From Clostridiales bacterium (GTDB taxonomy: Bacteria > Bacillota > Clostridia > Peptostreptococcales > Anaerovoracaceae): a stretch of 5,565 nt of DNA. The stretch lies in assembly GCA_012799165.1 (NCBI GenBank), contig JAAZLU010000112.1, forward strand, positions 1 through 5,565. The letters run 5' to 3'. Under the pieces are notes generated by a model, which was given only the letters and a program-made list of their open reading frames with translations, made no database searches and was not told the DNA's origin. Shown here piece after piece: positions 1 to 5,178 of the stretch. Positions within the stretch are counted from its first letter, which is position 1. Every line of letters begins with the position of its first letter. The translations under genes and the position numbers were made by a program.

Positions 1-206
1 AGCCATACGCCGGCCTTCTTCGCCTCGCTCCAAATCGCCTCGAACATCGCTCTTGCGGCCTCCTCGTTTGAATCGGTCCCGATGCGACTTCCCATAACCT
101 CGCTGGTGGAGCAACCTATGACGAGTATGTCTCCATTCTCGAGCTTAGCTTCCCTAATTATTTCTGCTGCGGCTTTAGCCGCCTGAGTTTTTATTTCTTC
201 GAACAT
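1..206 (-). CDS. DUF436 / UPF0340 (YwlG-like, TIGR01440) protein, N-terminal part
   Basis: Only the first 68 codons are present; the gene runs off the left edge. After an Ala/Lys/Glu-rich first helix (residues 1-22), residues 25-44 carry GDILVIGCSTSEVMGSRIGT, which I recognise as the conserved GCSTSEV...G..IGT block of the UPF0340 family, whose Bacillus member is YwlG. The biochemical role of this family is not established as far as I know; it is a cytosolic protein without signal peptide or membrane segment in the visible part. The start is supported by AAAGGAG (complement of about 213-219) six bases before the ATG. In Bacillus the homologue sits between rpiB and glyA, so a glyA gene beyond the left edge would fit the glycine/serine theme of this window; that is inference. 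It is the last visible gene of a leftward run with the DUF1934 and small membrane genes. Confidence 0.88.
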   Translation of the reverse strand, partial: MFEEIKTQAAKAAAEIIREAKLENGDILVIGCSTSEVMGSRIGTDSNEEAARAMFEAIWSEAKKAGVW

Positions 207-312
207 AACACGCTCCTTTTATTGTTTCCTGCCCCCGGATACTTTCCATTCAGCGCATTCCGGTAGTCCAGGGCCATCAGCAAGCCATCTCCCTTGCACG
301 AATACGGAGAGA
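207..312 (-). other. Half-coding spacer with a 30-codon candidate ORF (191-283)
   Basis: This stretch separates the 38-residue membrane gene from the DUF436 gene. On the minus strand one frame is open from the T-run at the end of the membrane gene to a TAA at 191-193, and its codons mostly end in G or C, as in real genes here. Within it a TTG (281-283) follows AGGGAG at five bases, and an ATG (275-277) lies two codons later; the peptide would contain MALDYRNALNGKYPGAG and overlap the DUF436 start by 16 bases. I recognise no family. It could be a small coupled ORF, the C-terminal part of a frameshifted membrane gene, or decayed coding sequence. No terminator or promoter is visible in it. Confidence 0.3.
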
Positions 313-429
313 TTAAAAAAAGATTCCCAAGGCCGAAAGCATATAGCCTGCGCCCGCCAAAAGCATGGAGGCGACCAAAATAATCGCAAGCACTCTCGCA
401 GCCGCCCTTGACTTGTCTCTGTTTCTCAT
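313..429 (-). CDS. Small single-pass membrane peptide (38 aa), possibly Prli42-like
   Basis: The peptide begins MRNRDKSRAAARVLAIILV and ends SALGIFF. It has a positively charged N-terminus (Arg/Lys at 2, 4, 6, 8 and 12) followed by one hydrophobic segment at about residues 13-38, so it should insert in the membrane with the N-terminus in the cytoplasm. A start further upstream in the same frame is possible but lies antisense-free inside the DUF1934 coding region and is not needed: GAGGAAA stands just before this ATG, and the TAG stop of the DUF1934 gene is part of that same site, which suggests coupled translation. The pattern R/K-V-x-x-x-I-L-x-x-S-M-L-L-A-G-A resembles the short Firmicutes peptides of the Prli42 (stressosome-associated) and DUF4044 type, from memory and by pattern only. 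The gene ends in a run of seven T (see findings), so a longer product by frameshift is possible. Confidence 0.6.
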   Translation of the reverse strand: MRNRDKSRAAARVLAIILVASMLLAGAGYMLSALGIFF

Positions 430-437
430 ATTTTCCT

Positions 438-887
438 CTAATTTTTGTGAGTTATTTCCAACTCCAGCCTGTTGCGGGATTCCGTAAGACCGCGAAGGCT
501 GATATTGTAATCGATGTAGAGCTTCTGCTTGCCGTCGCCCGCATCCTCGAGCTCCGTTACGTCGTTGGTTAGAAGTTCCATATTTATAGGCCCAAAAGGC
601 GTCTCGTACATCCCCGTATAGCGCTTGCCCTTGCGAAACTCCATGACGGTATCCGTGCGCAGAGGATCGCCAAAGCGGCGCATCCGGACCTTGTCCTTGG
701 AAATTACGAGCGAAGTCGTGCATCCTTCGGTTCCGGAAAGTTCGGTCTCTTCGTATTTGATGAAGGTGGAGTTGCCGCGATTGTAGAGCTGACCCGAGGT
801 TATAAACTCAATCAGCTCCTCGTGCCTCTCCTCGCCCTCGTCGTGCGTTACCATCTTACCCGTTATTTTAAGCAATACGTCTTTCAT
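438..887 (-). CDS. DUF1934 (YwiB-like) beta-barrel protein, 149 aa
   Basis: Length and pattern fit the DUF1934 family, small cytosolic proteins predicted to fold as a calycin-like beta-barrel; Bacillus YwiB is about the same size. Visible family features are the alternating beta-strand pattern throughout, the RRFGDPL..TVMEFRKGKRY block (residues 70-90), the conserved YETPFGP turn (94-100) and the closing strand pair LYIDYNISLRGLTESRNRLE (123-142). There is no signal peptide, membrane segment or cysteine cluster; the single Cys is residue 56. The molecular function of the family is not known to me. The start ATG follows AAGGGG at about nine bases. It is the first gene of the leftward run, with the small membrane gene eight bases downstream, and is probably driven by the extended -10 at 990-998 through a structured leader of about 95 bases. 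Confidence 0.85.
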   Translation of the reverse strand: MKDVLLKITGKMVTHDEGEERHEELIEFITSGQLYNRGNSTFIKYEETELSGTEGCTTSLVISKDKVRMRRFGDPLRTDTVMEFRKGKRYTGMYETPFGPINMELLTNDVTELEDAGDGKQKLYIDYNISLRGLTESRNRLELEITHKN

Positions 888-924
888 ATTTTTATCCCCT
901 TGGTTATTATCCCTTTTGAAAGCG

Positions 925-944
925 TTTTCCGCTCGAGCGGAAAA
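925..944. repeat. Perfect 20-bp palindrome TTTTCCGCTCGAGCGGAAAA
   Basis: Each half is the exact reverse complement of the other with no spacer. It has no T-tail on either strand beyond its own ends, so it is not a typical intrinsic terminator. It lies 37 to 56 bases upstream of the DUF1934 start codon. As RNA it would form an 8-bp stem closed by UCGA; on the minus strand the flanks TTGAAG and CTTTCAA could add an outer stem. It may be a repressor operator or a leader hairpin. Confidence 0.75.
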
Positions 945-989
945 TACTCGATATCTTCAATCGCTTCGATCGAAAACTACTCCATTATT

Positions 990-998
990 ATTTTACCA
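990..998 (-). promoter_or_regulatory. Extended -10 promoter element for the DUF1934 operon
   Basis: On the minus strand the sequence reads TGGTAAAAT, an extended -10 (TGn followed by TAAAAT, five of six bases of TATAAT). The -35 position (about 1013-1018) has no good TTGACA match, which is common for extended -10 promoters. Transcription would begin near 983 and give a leader of about 95 bases that includes both the 10-bp and the 20-bp palindromes. A second, less likely -10 (GATAAT) lies at 906-911. Confidence 0.45.
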
Positions 999-1015
999 CA
1001 GCAATCGAGCTTTAG

Positions 1016-1034
1016 TATGACATGTTTATGACAT
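1016..1034. repeat. Direct repeat TATGACAT x2 with an 11-bp period
   Basis: TATGACAT occurs at 1016-1023 and again at 1027-1034, so the two copies lie one helical turn apart on the same face of the DNA. They overlap and flank the -35 position of the minus-strand promoter at 990-998, a usual place for an activator or repressor. No specific regulator is recognised from the motif. Confidence 0.5.
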
Positions 1035-1129
1035 ATCTGCATCTTAGAGGCTGAAGCTCCCGGGCCGGCTTCATAATACAAGTTTTCGCAATGAGCCACC
1101 CTTTTAAGAAATTTTGTTTACAAAAAGGC

Positions 1130-1158
1130 TTTCGATATTGCCCCTGAGCATGTAAGAT
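1130..1158 (+). promoter_or_regulatory. Weak candidate promoter for sdaAB-sdaAA
   Basis: TAAGAT at 1153-1158 (four of six bases) with TTTCGA at 1130-1135 (three of six) at a 17-bp spacing is the best pair I can find before sdaAB. Transcription would start near 1165, at the foot of the leader hairpin. Both boxes are poor, so either an activator is needed or the true promoter is elsewhere, for example using the TTTACA at 1117-1122, for which I find no matching -10. Confidence 0.25.
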
Positions 1159-1163
1159 TAGAG

Positions 1164-1191
1164 CGTATGCGATATCTTTGATGCGCATGCG
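1164..1191 (+). promoter_or_regulatory. Leader hairpin immediately upstream of the sdaAB ribosome binding site
   Basis: The arms CGTATGCG (1164-1171) and CGCATGCG (1184-1191) pair over eight positions including one G-U, and ATC/GAT (1174-1176 with 1180-1182) adds three inner pairs around a TTT loop. The 3' arm ends three bases before the TAGGAG ribosome binding site (1194-1199). It could protect the 5' end, influence translation, or as DNA serve as a binding site. Confidence 0.4.
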
Positions 1192-1208
1192 GATAGGAGC
1201 GAATTCAG

Positions 1209-1877
1209 ATGAACATTTTTAATATCATCGGCCCCGAGATGATAGGGCCATCTAGCTCTCACACGGCGGGTGCGGTGCGCCTGGGAAATGTCGCTTACGA
1301 AATGATGCTCGGAGCCAAACCCCTGCGGGTTAAAATTGAACTCTCGGGCTCATTCGGAACCACCTACAAGGGTCACGGAACGGACAGGGCTCTAATCGCC
1401 GGCATTCTGGGCTTTAAAAGCGACGATGAAGCCATCCGTAACAGTCTTAAAATTGCGGAAGAAATGGGCCTGAACTACAGTTTTGTGCCAACACAGATTC
1501 CGGATGCTCACCCCAATACCGCTCGCATAAGTTTCGAATGCGAAAACGGACTTAAAGGCCGGGTGATGGGAGCGAGCGTCGGAGGAGGCAATATAAGGAT
1601 TCACGAGATTAACGGGCTTAAACTGGATATAGCAGCCGACAGCCCTACATTGTTGATTATCCACAGCGATACGCCCGGGGTTATCGCCGATGTTACAAAC
1701 CATATCAGCGACTTCGACCCGGACAACAATATATGCAACTTTACCCTGAGCCGCGACCAGAGAGGCGGGACAGCCCTGATGACGATAGCCTTGGACAATA
1801 TCCCCAAGGAGGAGCTGGGCACAAGCTTGGAGAATATCGAGAATGTCCAATCGGTTATTTTGATAAAACCCGTTTAA
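1209..1877 (+). CDS. sdaAB: L-serine dehydratase, iron-sulphur dependent, beta subunit
   Basis: Together with SdaAA this enzyme deaminates L-serine to pyruvate and ammonia in the cytosol, using a [4Fe-4S] cluster rather than pyridoxal phosphate. The 222 residues match the usual length of stand-alone beta subunits (about 220). Residues 13-24 are GPSSSHTAGAVR, the substrate-site loop typical of these enzymes; residues 47-68 hold GSFGTTYKGHGTDRALIAGI and residues 121-127 GASVGGG, both conserved in the beta domain. Residues 148-222 form an ACT domain (LLIIHSDTPGVIADVTNHIS, then NICNFTLSRDQRGG), which in this family is thought to sense serine or stabilise the dimer. TAGGAG lies nine bases before the ATG. 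The sdaAA ribosome binding site overlaps the stop codon, so the two subunits are co-translated. No missing residue or truncation is seen. Confidence 0.96.
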   Translation: MNIFNIIGPEMIGPSSSHTAGAVRLGNVAYEMMLGAKPLRVKIELSGSFGTTYKGHGTDRALIAGILGFKSDDEAIRNSLKIAEEMGLNYSFVPTQIPDAHPNTARISFECENGLKGRVMGASVGGGNIRIHEINGLKLDIAADSPTLLIIHSDTPGVIADVTNHISDFDPDNNICNFTLSRDQRGGTALMTIALDNIPKEELGTSLENIENVQSVILIKPV

Positions 1878-1887
1878 GGAGAATGCT

Positions 1888-2769
1888 ATGATTCGTTACG
1901 ATTCTGTACAAGATTTGGTCGAGCTCGCAGAGGCGCGTCAGCTTAAGATCAGCGCGCTGGTTCTCGCCGACCAGGCAAAGCAGATGGGCCTTTCGGAGGA
2001 AGCCCTCTATAATCAAATGGAAGATAGTTTCGACACCATGATTGCCTCGACCCGAAGCGGTCTGAATCCGGATTTGAGGTCCACCTCCGGCCTTACGGGC
2101 GGCGAGGGAGCTAAAGTCATGGCATATGCCGATCGGAAGGAAGGCGGACTTGCGGGAGAATTCTTTACCCGAGCAATAGCTCGCGGTATGGCCACAGCCA
2201 ACTGCAATGCGGCCATGGGTAAGATAGTAGCTTCCCCCACCGCAGGCAGCTGCGGCATAATTCCGGGAGCTCTGGTAAGCCTCTATGAAGATAAGAAGTT
2301 CCCTAAAAGAGATGTAGTGATGTCTCTCTTTACGGCGGGAGCCTTCGGGATGATTATCGCTAACAAAGCTTCCATATCCGGTGCCGAGGGGGGTTGCCAG
2401 GCTGAGTGCGGCAGTGCCTCGGGAATGGCGGCAGCGGCTCTGGTCGAGCTTCAGGGCGGATCGCCCAAGGCCTGCGCGGACGCTTTGGGCATGGCTTTAA
2501 TAAACCAGATGGGTCTTATCTGCGATCCCGTGGCGGGCCTGGTCGAAATTCCCTGCATAAAGAGAAACGCTGCGGGAGTCTCCATAGCTATATGCTCGGC
2601 CACGATGGCCCTGGCCGGAGTGGAGTTGCATATTCCTGCGGACGAATGCATTCAGGTTATGAAATCCGTGGGGGATCATATGAACCCGGACTTTAAGGAG
2701 ACCGCCAAAGGGGGCCTTGCCACCACGCCGACGGGGCTTAGGCTAAAGGAGAAGATATTCGGAGCTTAG
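1888..2769 (+). CDS. sdaAA: L-serine dehydratase, iron-sulphur dependent, alpha subunit
   Basis: This is the catalytic, cluster-bearing subunit of the L-serine to pyruvate plus ammonia enzyme. It has 293 residues, close to the family norm of about 290-300. Expected cluster ligands are Cys174 (in ECGSASG), Cys212 (in LICDPVAGLVE) and Cys223 (in IPCIKRNAAG); the 11-residue distance between the last two matches that known for the single-chain enzyme of Legionella. Other conserved blocks are STSGLTGGEG (65-74), ASPTAGSCGIIPGAL (115-129) and the C-terminal GGLATTPTGLRLKEKIFG. AAGGAG, made partly from the sdaAB stop codon, lies six bases before the ATG, so the ten-base gap between the genes is a coupled junction. 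Its TAG stop overlaps the TAA stop of the convergent kbl gene. Like its relatives it should be oxygen-sensitive, which fits an anaerobe. Confidence 0.97.
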   Translation: MIRYDSVQDLVELAEARQLKISALVLADQAKQMGLSEEALYNQMEDSFDTMIASTRSGLNPDLRSTSGLTGGEGAKVMAYADRKEGGLAGEFFTRAIARGMATANCNAAMGKIVASPTAGSCGIIPGALVSLYEDKKFPKRDVVMSLFTAGAFGMIIANKASISGAEGGCQAECGSASGMAAAALVELQGGSPKACADALGMALINQMGLICDPVAGLVEIPCIKRNAAGVSIAICSATMALAGVELHIPADECIQVMKSVGDHMNPDFKETAKGGLATTPTGLRLKEKIFGA

Positions 2770-3953
2770 ATTATTTCAAGCTGCTCCGCGCATTTCTTTA
2801 TCTTTGCGATGGCTTCGTCGAGGTCGTCCTTTGAGTGCGCAGCGGAAGGCATAAGCCTTATGCGAGCCAGACCCTTTGCAACCGTCGGAAACATTATGGG
2901 GCTTACGAGCACGCCTTCGTCGAAGAGCGCCTTCGTGAGTGCCGTAGCCTTAGCTTCTTCGCCGACTATCACAGGCGTTATGGGCGATACTGTCTTCCAG
3001 GTATCGAAGCCCAGAGCTTTAAGGCCGGACTGCAGATACTTCGCATTCTCCCAGAGCTTCTTGACCCTCTCGTCGCTCCTCGTCATCTCGTCCACTATGC
3101 AGATACCCGCTCCGCACATGGCGCTGTCCAGACCCGTCGAGAAGAGGAAAGGTCGCGCCTTTTGCTTAAGATAGTCTATGAGTTCCTTTTTGCCGCCTAT
3201 GAATCCACCCGCGATACCGAAAGCCTTGGACAGTGTGCCGATCTCGAATTCCACTCTCCCATCGAGGCCGAAATGGTTGACGAGACCTCTTCCGTGGCTT
3301 CCGAAGACACCTTCGCCGTGGGCGTCGTCGACTGCGAGATAGACATCTTCGTACTGCTCTTTGAGTTCAACTATCTTGTCCAGAGGAGCTATATCGCCGT
3401 CCATGGAAAAGACCCCGTCCGTGATGATGAGCACTATGCCGCTCACTTCGGATTTCGCTTTCTCTATTTGAACCTTCAGATCCTCCATGTCCGCATGCTT
3501 ATAGACATACTTTTTTGCCCTTGCGAGCCTCACGCCATCTATAATGGATGCGTGGTTGAGTTCATCGCTTATGATGGCGTCGTCAGCCGTCGTGATGGTG
3601 GGTATGAGGGCGGTATTCGCCTGAAAGCCTGACTGTACCAGTATTACATCTTCCACGCCTTTGAACTCTGCCAGCTTCCTCTCGAAATCTATGTGGCATT
3701 TTTGAGTACCGGAGATGCTCCGCACAGCGCCGCTTCCTACTCCGTATTCATCCAGGGCATCCTTGGCCGCGGCGACGGCAGCCCTGTTGTTGGCAAAGCC
3801 GAGGTAGTTGTTGGAACACATATTTATGAACTTCCTGCCCCCGACCTCGATCTGCGCACCCTGAGGCGATTCCAAAACCTTAATGTGATTATAGGTCTTC
3901 GAATCGTGCCTCGTTTTCAATTCATCGTTTATTCTGTTCCAAAGTTTTGACAT
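2766..3953 (-). CDS. kbl: 2-amino-3-ketobutyrate CoA ligase (glycine C-acetyltransferase)
   Basis: This fold-type I pyridoxal phosphate enzyme of the alpha-oxoamine synthase family cleaves 2-amino-3-ketobutyrate with CoA to glycine and acetyl-CoA. I start it at the second Met (MSKLWNRIND), because AAAGGAG lies seven bases upstream and the product is then 395 residues, the usual Kbl length; the in-frame upstream Met would add nine residues with no ribosome binding site. Visible motifs are NNYLGFAN (48-55), the cofactor-stacking His134 in DELNHASIIDGVRL, TDGVFSMDGD (178-187), Asp209 and His212 in VDDAH, and the Schiff-base Lys243 in GTLSKAFGIAGG, one position from Lys244 of the E. coli enzyme. 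The related BioF and the general TIGR01825 acyltransferases share these motifs, but the tdh gene just upstream decides for Kbl. Its end overlaps the sdaAA stop, so no terminator fits between them. Confidence 0.93.
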   Translation of the reverse strand: MSKLWNRINDELKTRHDSKTYNHIKVLESPQGAQIEVGGRKFINMCSNNYLGFANNRAAVAAAKDALDEYGVGSGAVRSISGTQKCHIDFERKLAEFKGVEDVILVQSGFQANTALIPTITTADDAIISDELNHASIIDGVRLARAKKYVYKHADMEDLKVQIEKAKSEVSGIVLIITDGVFSMDGDIAPLDKIVELKEQYEDVYLAVDDAHGEGVFGSHGRGLVNHFGLDGRVEFEIGTLSKAFGIAGGFIGGKKELIDYLKQKARPFLFSTGLDSAMCGAGICIVDEMTRSDERVKKLWENAKYLQSGLKALGFDTWKTVSPITPVIVGEEAKATALTKALFDEGVLVSPIMFPTVAKGLARIRLMPSAAHSKDDLDEAIAKIKKCAEQLEII

Positions 3954-3999
3954 ATCTAATCTCCTTTTGCCCTGCGGCATCTCTAACTTTTATATTCTA

Positions 4000-4077
4000 T
4001 CAAGCTGTAATCGCATCTAGTATTTCAGCTATCGCCTTTGATTCCGCTTTGCAAGTGCTTTTTTCTATAAGCTCGTT
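4000..4077 (-). pseudogene. Possible decayed HU/IHF-family gene remnant in the tdh-kbl spacer
   Basis: The 139-base spacer between tdh and kbl contains, on the minus strand, a 25-codon open frame with no start codon, flanked by TAA (4078-4080) and TGA (4000-4002). It begins NELIEKST and continues CKAESKAIAEILDAITA. This resembles the N-terminal helices of HU proteins (pattern NKxELIEKIAEK...TKAESKxAI..xLDAITEAL), with about six residues missing between ELIEK and KAES. AGGAG (4085-4089) stands upstream at the place expected for a start that is no longer there, and the same frame after the two stops reads KVRDAAG, loosely like the HU arm. The homology is my judgement by eye; it could be chance. 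A TATAAA-like box at 3989-3994 without a -35 might help transcribe kbl. Confidence 0.3.
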
Positions 4078-4092
4078 TTAACGGCTCCTGCG

Positions 4093-5043
4093 CTACTTCA
4101 ACTTCTCTTTCAGCTTGGCGAGCATATCCACGGTCATCTTGGGCAGGTCGTATGCCGCCTTGAAGCCCCATTCCTCTACAGCACAAGAGGGGTCCATATA
4201 ATTGGGCCAGGACTCGGCGATCGCCTGCCTTACGGGATCGACATCGTAATCCATTTTAAATTCGGGGATATGCTTTTTAATTTCAGCTGCAATCATGCTC
4301 GGCTCAAATGACATCGCGGTTACATTGAAAGCGTTGCGATGCTTAAGCTTTGCGGGATCGGCCTCCATGAGATCGCATACCGCTTTTAAAGCGTCGGGCA
4401 TGTACATCATGTCCATGTAGGTGCCTTCCTTTATGAATGAAGTGTAGGATTTGTTTTTGATTGCACCGTAATAAATATCCACCGCATAGTCCGTGGTTCC
4501 GCCACCGGGAGGCGTTACATAAGAGATGAGGCCCGGAAACCTGACGCCTCTGGTATCCAGTCCGAATTTTGCGTAATAATAATCGCAGAGAAGTTCTCCC
4601 GCAACCTTGCTTACGCCGTAAATGGTCCTGGGCCTTTGAATGGTATCTTGGGGCGTATTATCCTGAGGAGAACCCGGCCCGAATGCACCTATGGAGCTGG
4701 GTGTGAAGTATTTGCAGGAATACTCCCTGGCCACTTCCAGAGTATTGAGAAGCGTGCCCATATTGAGATTCCAAGCTGCGAGGGGATCCTTTTCGCCGAC
4801 GGCCGACAGGACGGCAGCCAGGTGAATTATCGTATCGATATTATGCTTTTTAACTACTTCGGCTACCCTGCCCCGATCCATACAATCGACCAATTCATAT
4901 GGGCCGTCCTTTACGGGATGATCGTCCCCCGGATCTCTTCTTCCCGATGCTATTACCGCATCCCTGCCGTAGCGCTCTCGCATGAAGACGGTGAGCTCGC
5001 TGCCAATCTGTCCCATAGCGCCGGTGATAAGAATTTTCTTCAT
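4093..5043 (-). CDS. tdh: L-threonine 3-dehydrogenase, short-chain dehydrogenase type
   Basis: It oxidises L-threonine with NAD+ to 2-amino-3-ketobutyrate, the substrate of the downstream Kbl. The 316-residue protein is an extended SDR of the UDP-galactose epimerase-like type, not the zinc alcohol-dehydrogenase type found in E. coli. Residues 1-14 (MKKILITGAMGQIG) form the GxxGxxG NAD-binding loop; HLAAVLSAVGE (74-84) follows the fourth strand; Ser116/Ser117 in TPSSIGAFGP, Tyr142 and Lys146 in TIYGVSKVAGE are the catalytic set. The stretch GLISYVTPPGGGTTDYAVDI (171-190), then YYGAI, is the signature I associate with SDR threonine dehydrogenases of animals and bacteria, and it separates this from sugar epimerases. 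GAGGAGAGG stands four bases before the ATG. It is the first gene of a tdh-kbl unit, divergent from ispE, with its own extended -10 promoter. It is probably cytosolic; no signal peptide is seen. Confidence 0.95.
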   Translation of the reverse strand: MKKILITGAMGQIGSELTVFMRERYGRDAVIASGRRDPGDDHPVKDGPYELVDCMDRGRVAEVVKKHNIDTIIHLAAVLSAVGEKDPLAAWNLNMGTLLNTLEVAREYSCKYFTPSSIGAFGPGSPQDNTPQDTIQRPRTIYGVSKVAGELLCDYYYAKFGLDTRGVRFPGLISYVTPPGGGTTDYAVDIYYGAIKNKSYTSFIKEGTYMDMMYMPDALKAVCDLMEADPAKLKHRNAFNVTAMSFEPSMIAAEIKKHIPEFKMDYDVDPVRQAIAESWPNYMDPSCAVEEWGFKAAYDLPKMTVDMLAKLKEKLK

Positions 5044-5084
5044 AAGTCCTCTCCTCTTTCAATAATCTGTCTTTCTACTTAAAA

Positions 5085-5113
5085 AATATATCACAAAGTG
5101 TCGGTGAAGTACA
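5085..5113 (-). promoter_or_regulatory. tdh promoter with extended -10
   Basis: On the minus strand TGATATATT (5085-5093) is an extended -10, with TATATT matching five of six consensus bases. At 17 bp the -35 is TGTACT (5108-5113), a poor match with three of six. The predicted start near 5078 gives a leader of about 35 bases. The -35 lies inside the first of two direct repeats (5099-5122), so binding of a protein there should affect tdh-kbl transcription. Confidence 0.5.
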
Positions 5114-5163
5114 GTCATTTTGAGGTTTTTATGATGAAATGTCGGTGAAATGCGGGCATTTTG
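5099..5163. repeat. Two 24-bp direct repeats, 41 bp apart, at the tdh promoter
   Basis: Copy one (5099-5122) and copy two (5140-5163) both begin TGTCGGTGAA and both end CATTTTG, and they agree at 20 of 24 positions. The 41-bp period is close to four helical turns. Copy one covers the tdh -35 region; copy two lies upstream of it. Copy two also contains the perfect inverted repeat AAATGC-GG-GCATTT (5148-5161), which is degraded in copy one. They may be operators, or units of a dispersed intergenic repeat. Confidence 0.65.
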
Positions 5164-5178
5164 GTAAATTCTGACACA

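Larger units (their letters stand above)
888..1208. other. Divergent control region between DUF1934 and sdaAB (321 bp, no gene)
   Basis: No convincing gene lies here; a 69-codon plus-strand frame that starts inside the DUF1934 gene has no ribosome binding site and no family resemblance. From left to right the region holds the DUF1934 ribosome binding site, a perfect 20-bp palindrome (925-944), a 10-bp palindrome TTCGATCGAA (965-974), an extended -10 for the minus strand (990-998), the direct repeat TATGACAT twice (1016-1034), a GC-rich hairpin with 6-bp arms TGAAGC/GCTTCA (1052-1073), a weak plus-strand promoter candidate (about 1130-1158) and a leader hairpin before sdaAB (1164-1191). I see no T-box or known riboswitch. 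The density of symmetric sites suggests regulation of both transcription units. Confidence 0.7.

Noticed and set aside
822..1031. Plus-strand frame of 69 codons at the DUF1934-sdaAB divide
   Set aside because: It begins antisense within DUF1934, lacks a ribosome binding site and overlaps the promoter and palindromes.
1052..1073. GC-rich hairpin as an intrinsic terminator
   Set aside because: The TGAAGC/GCTTCA stem is only six pairs and has no T-run on either strand, and no gene ends there.
1100..1114. CodY-like box upstream of sdaAB
   Set aside because: CCTTTTAAGAAATTT has four mismatches to AATTTTCWGAAAATT; in an AT-rich stretch this is too weak to call without knowing that the organism has CodY.
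2835..3632. Open frame of 265 codons on the plus strand, antisense to kbl
   Set aside because: It lies wholly opposite a clear Kbl with intact motifs, has no ribosome binding site of note and its translation resembles no family; it is a shadow of kbl codon use.
2766..3980. Longer Kbl starting at the upstream Met (404 residues)
   Set aside because: The extra nine residues include the ribosome binding site of the internal Met, and the shorter form has the family length.
4093..5043. UDP-sugar epimerase as the identity of the SDR protein
   Set aside because: The GLISYVTPPGGGTTDYAVDI signature and the kbl neighbour fit threonine dehydrogenase; no sugar or cell-wall genes are nearby.
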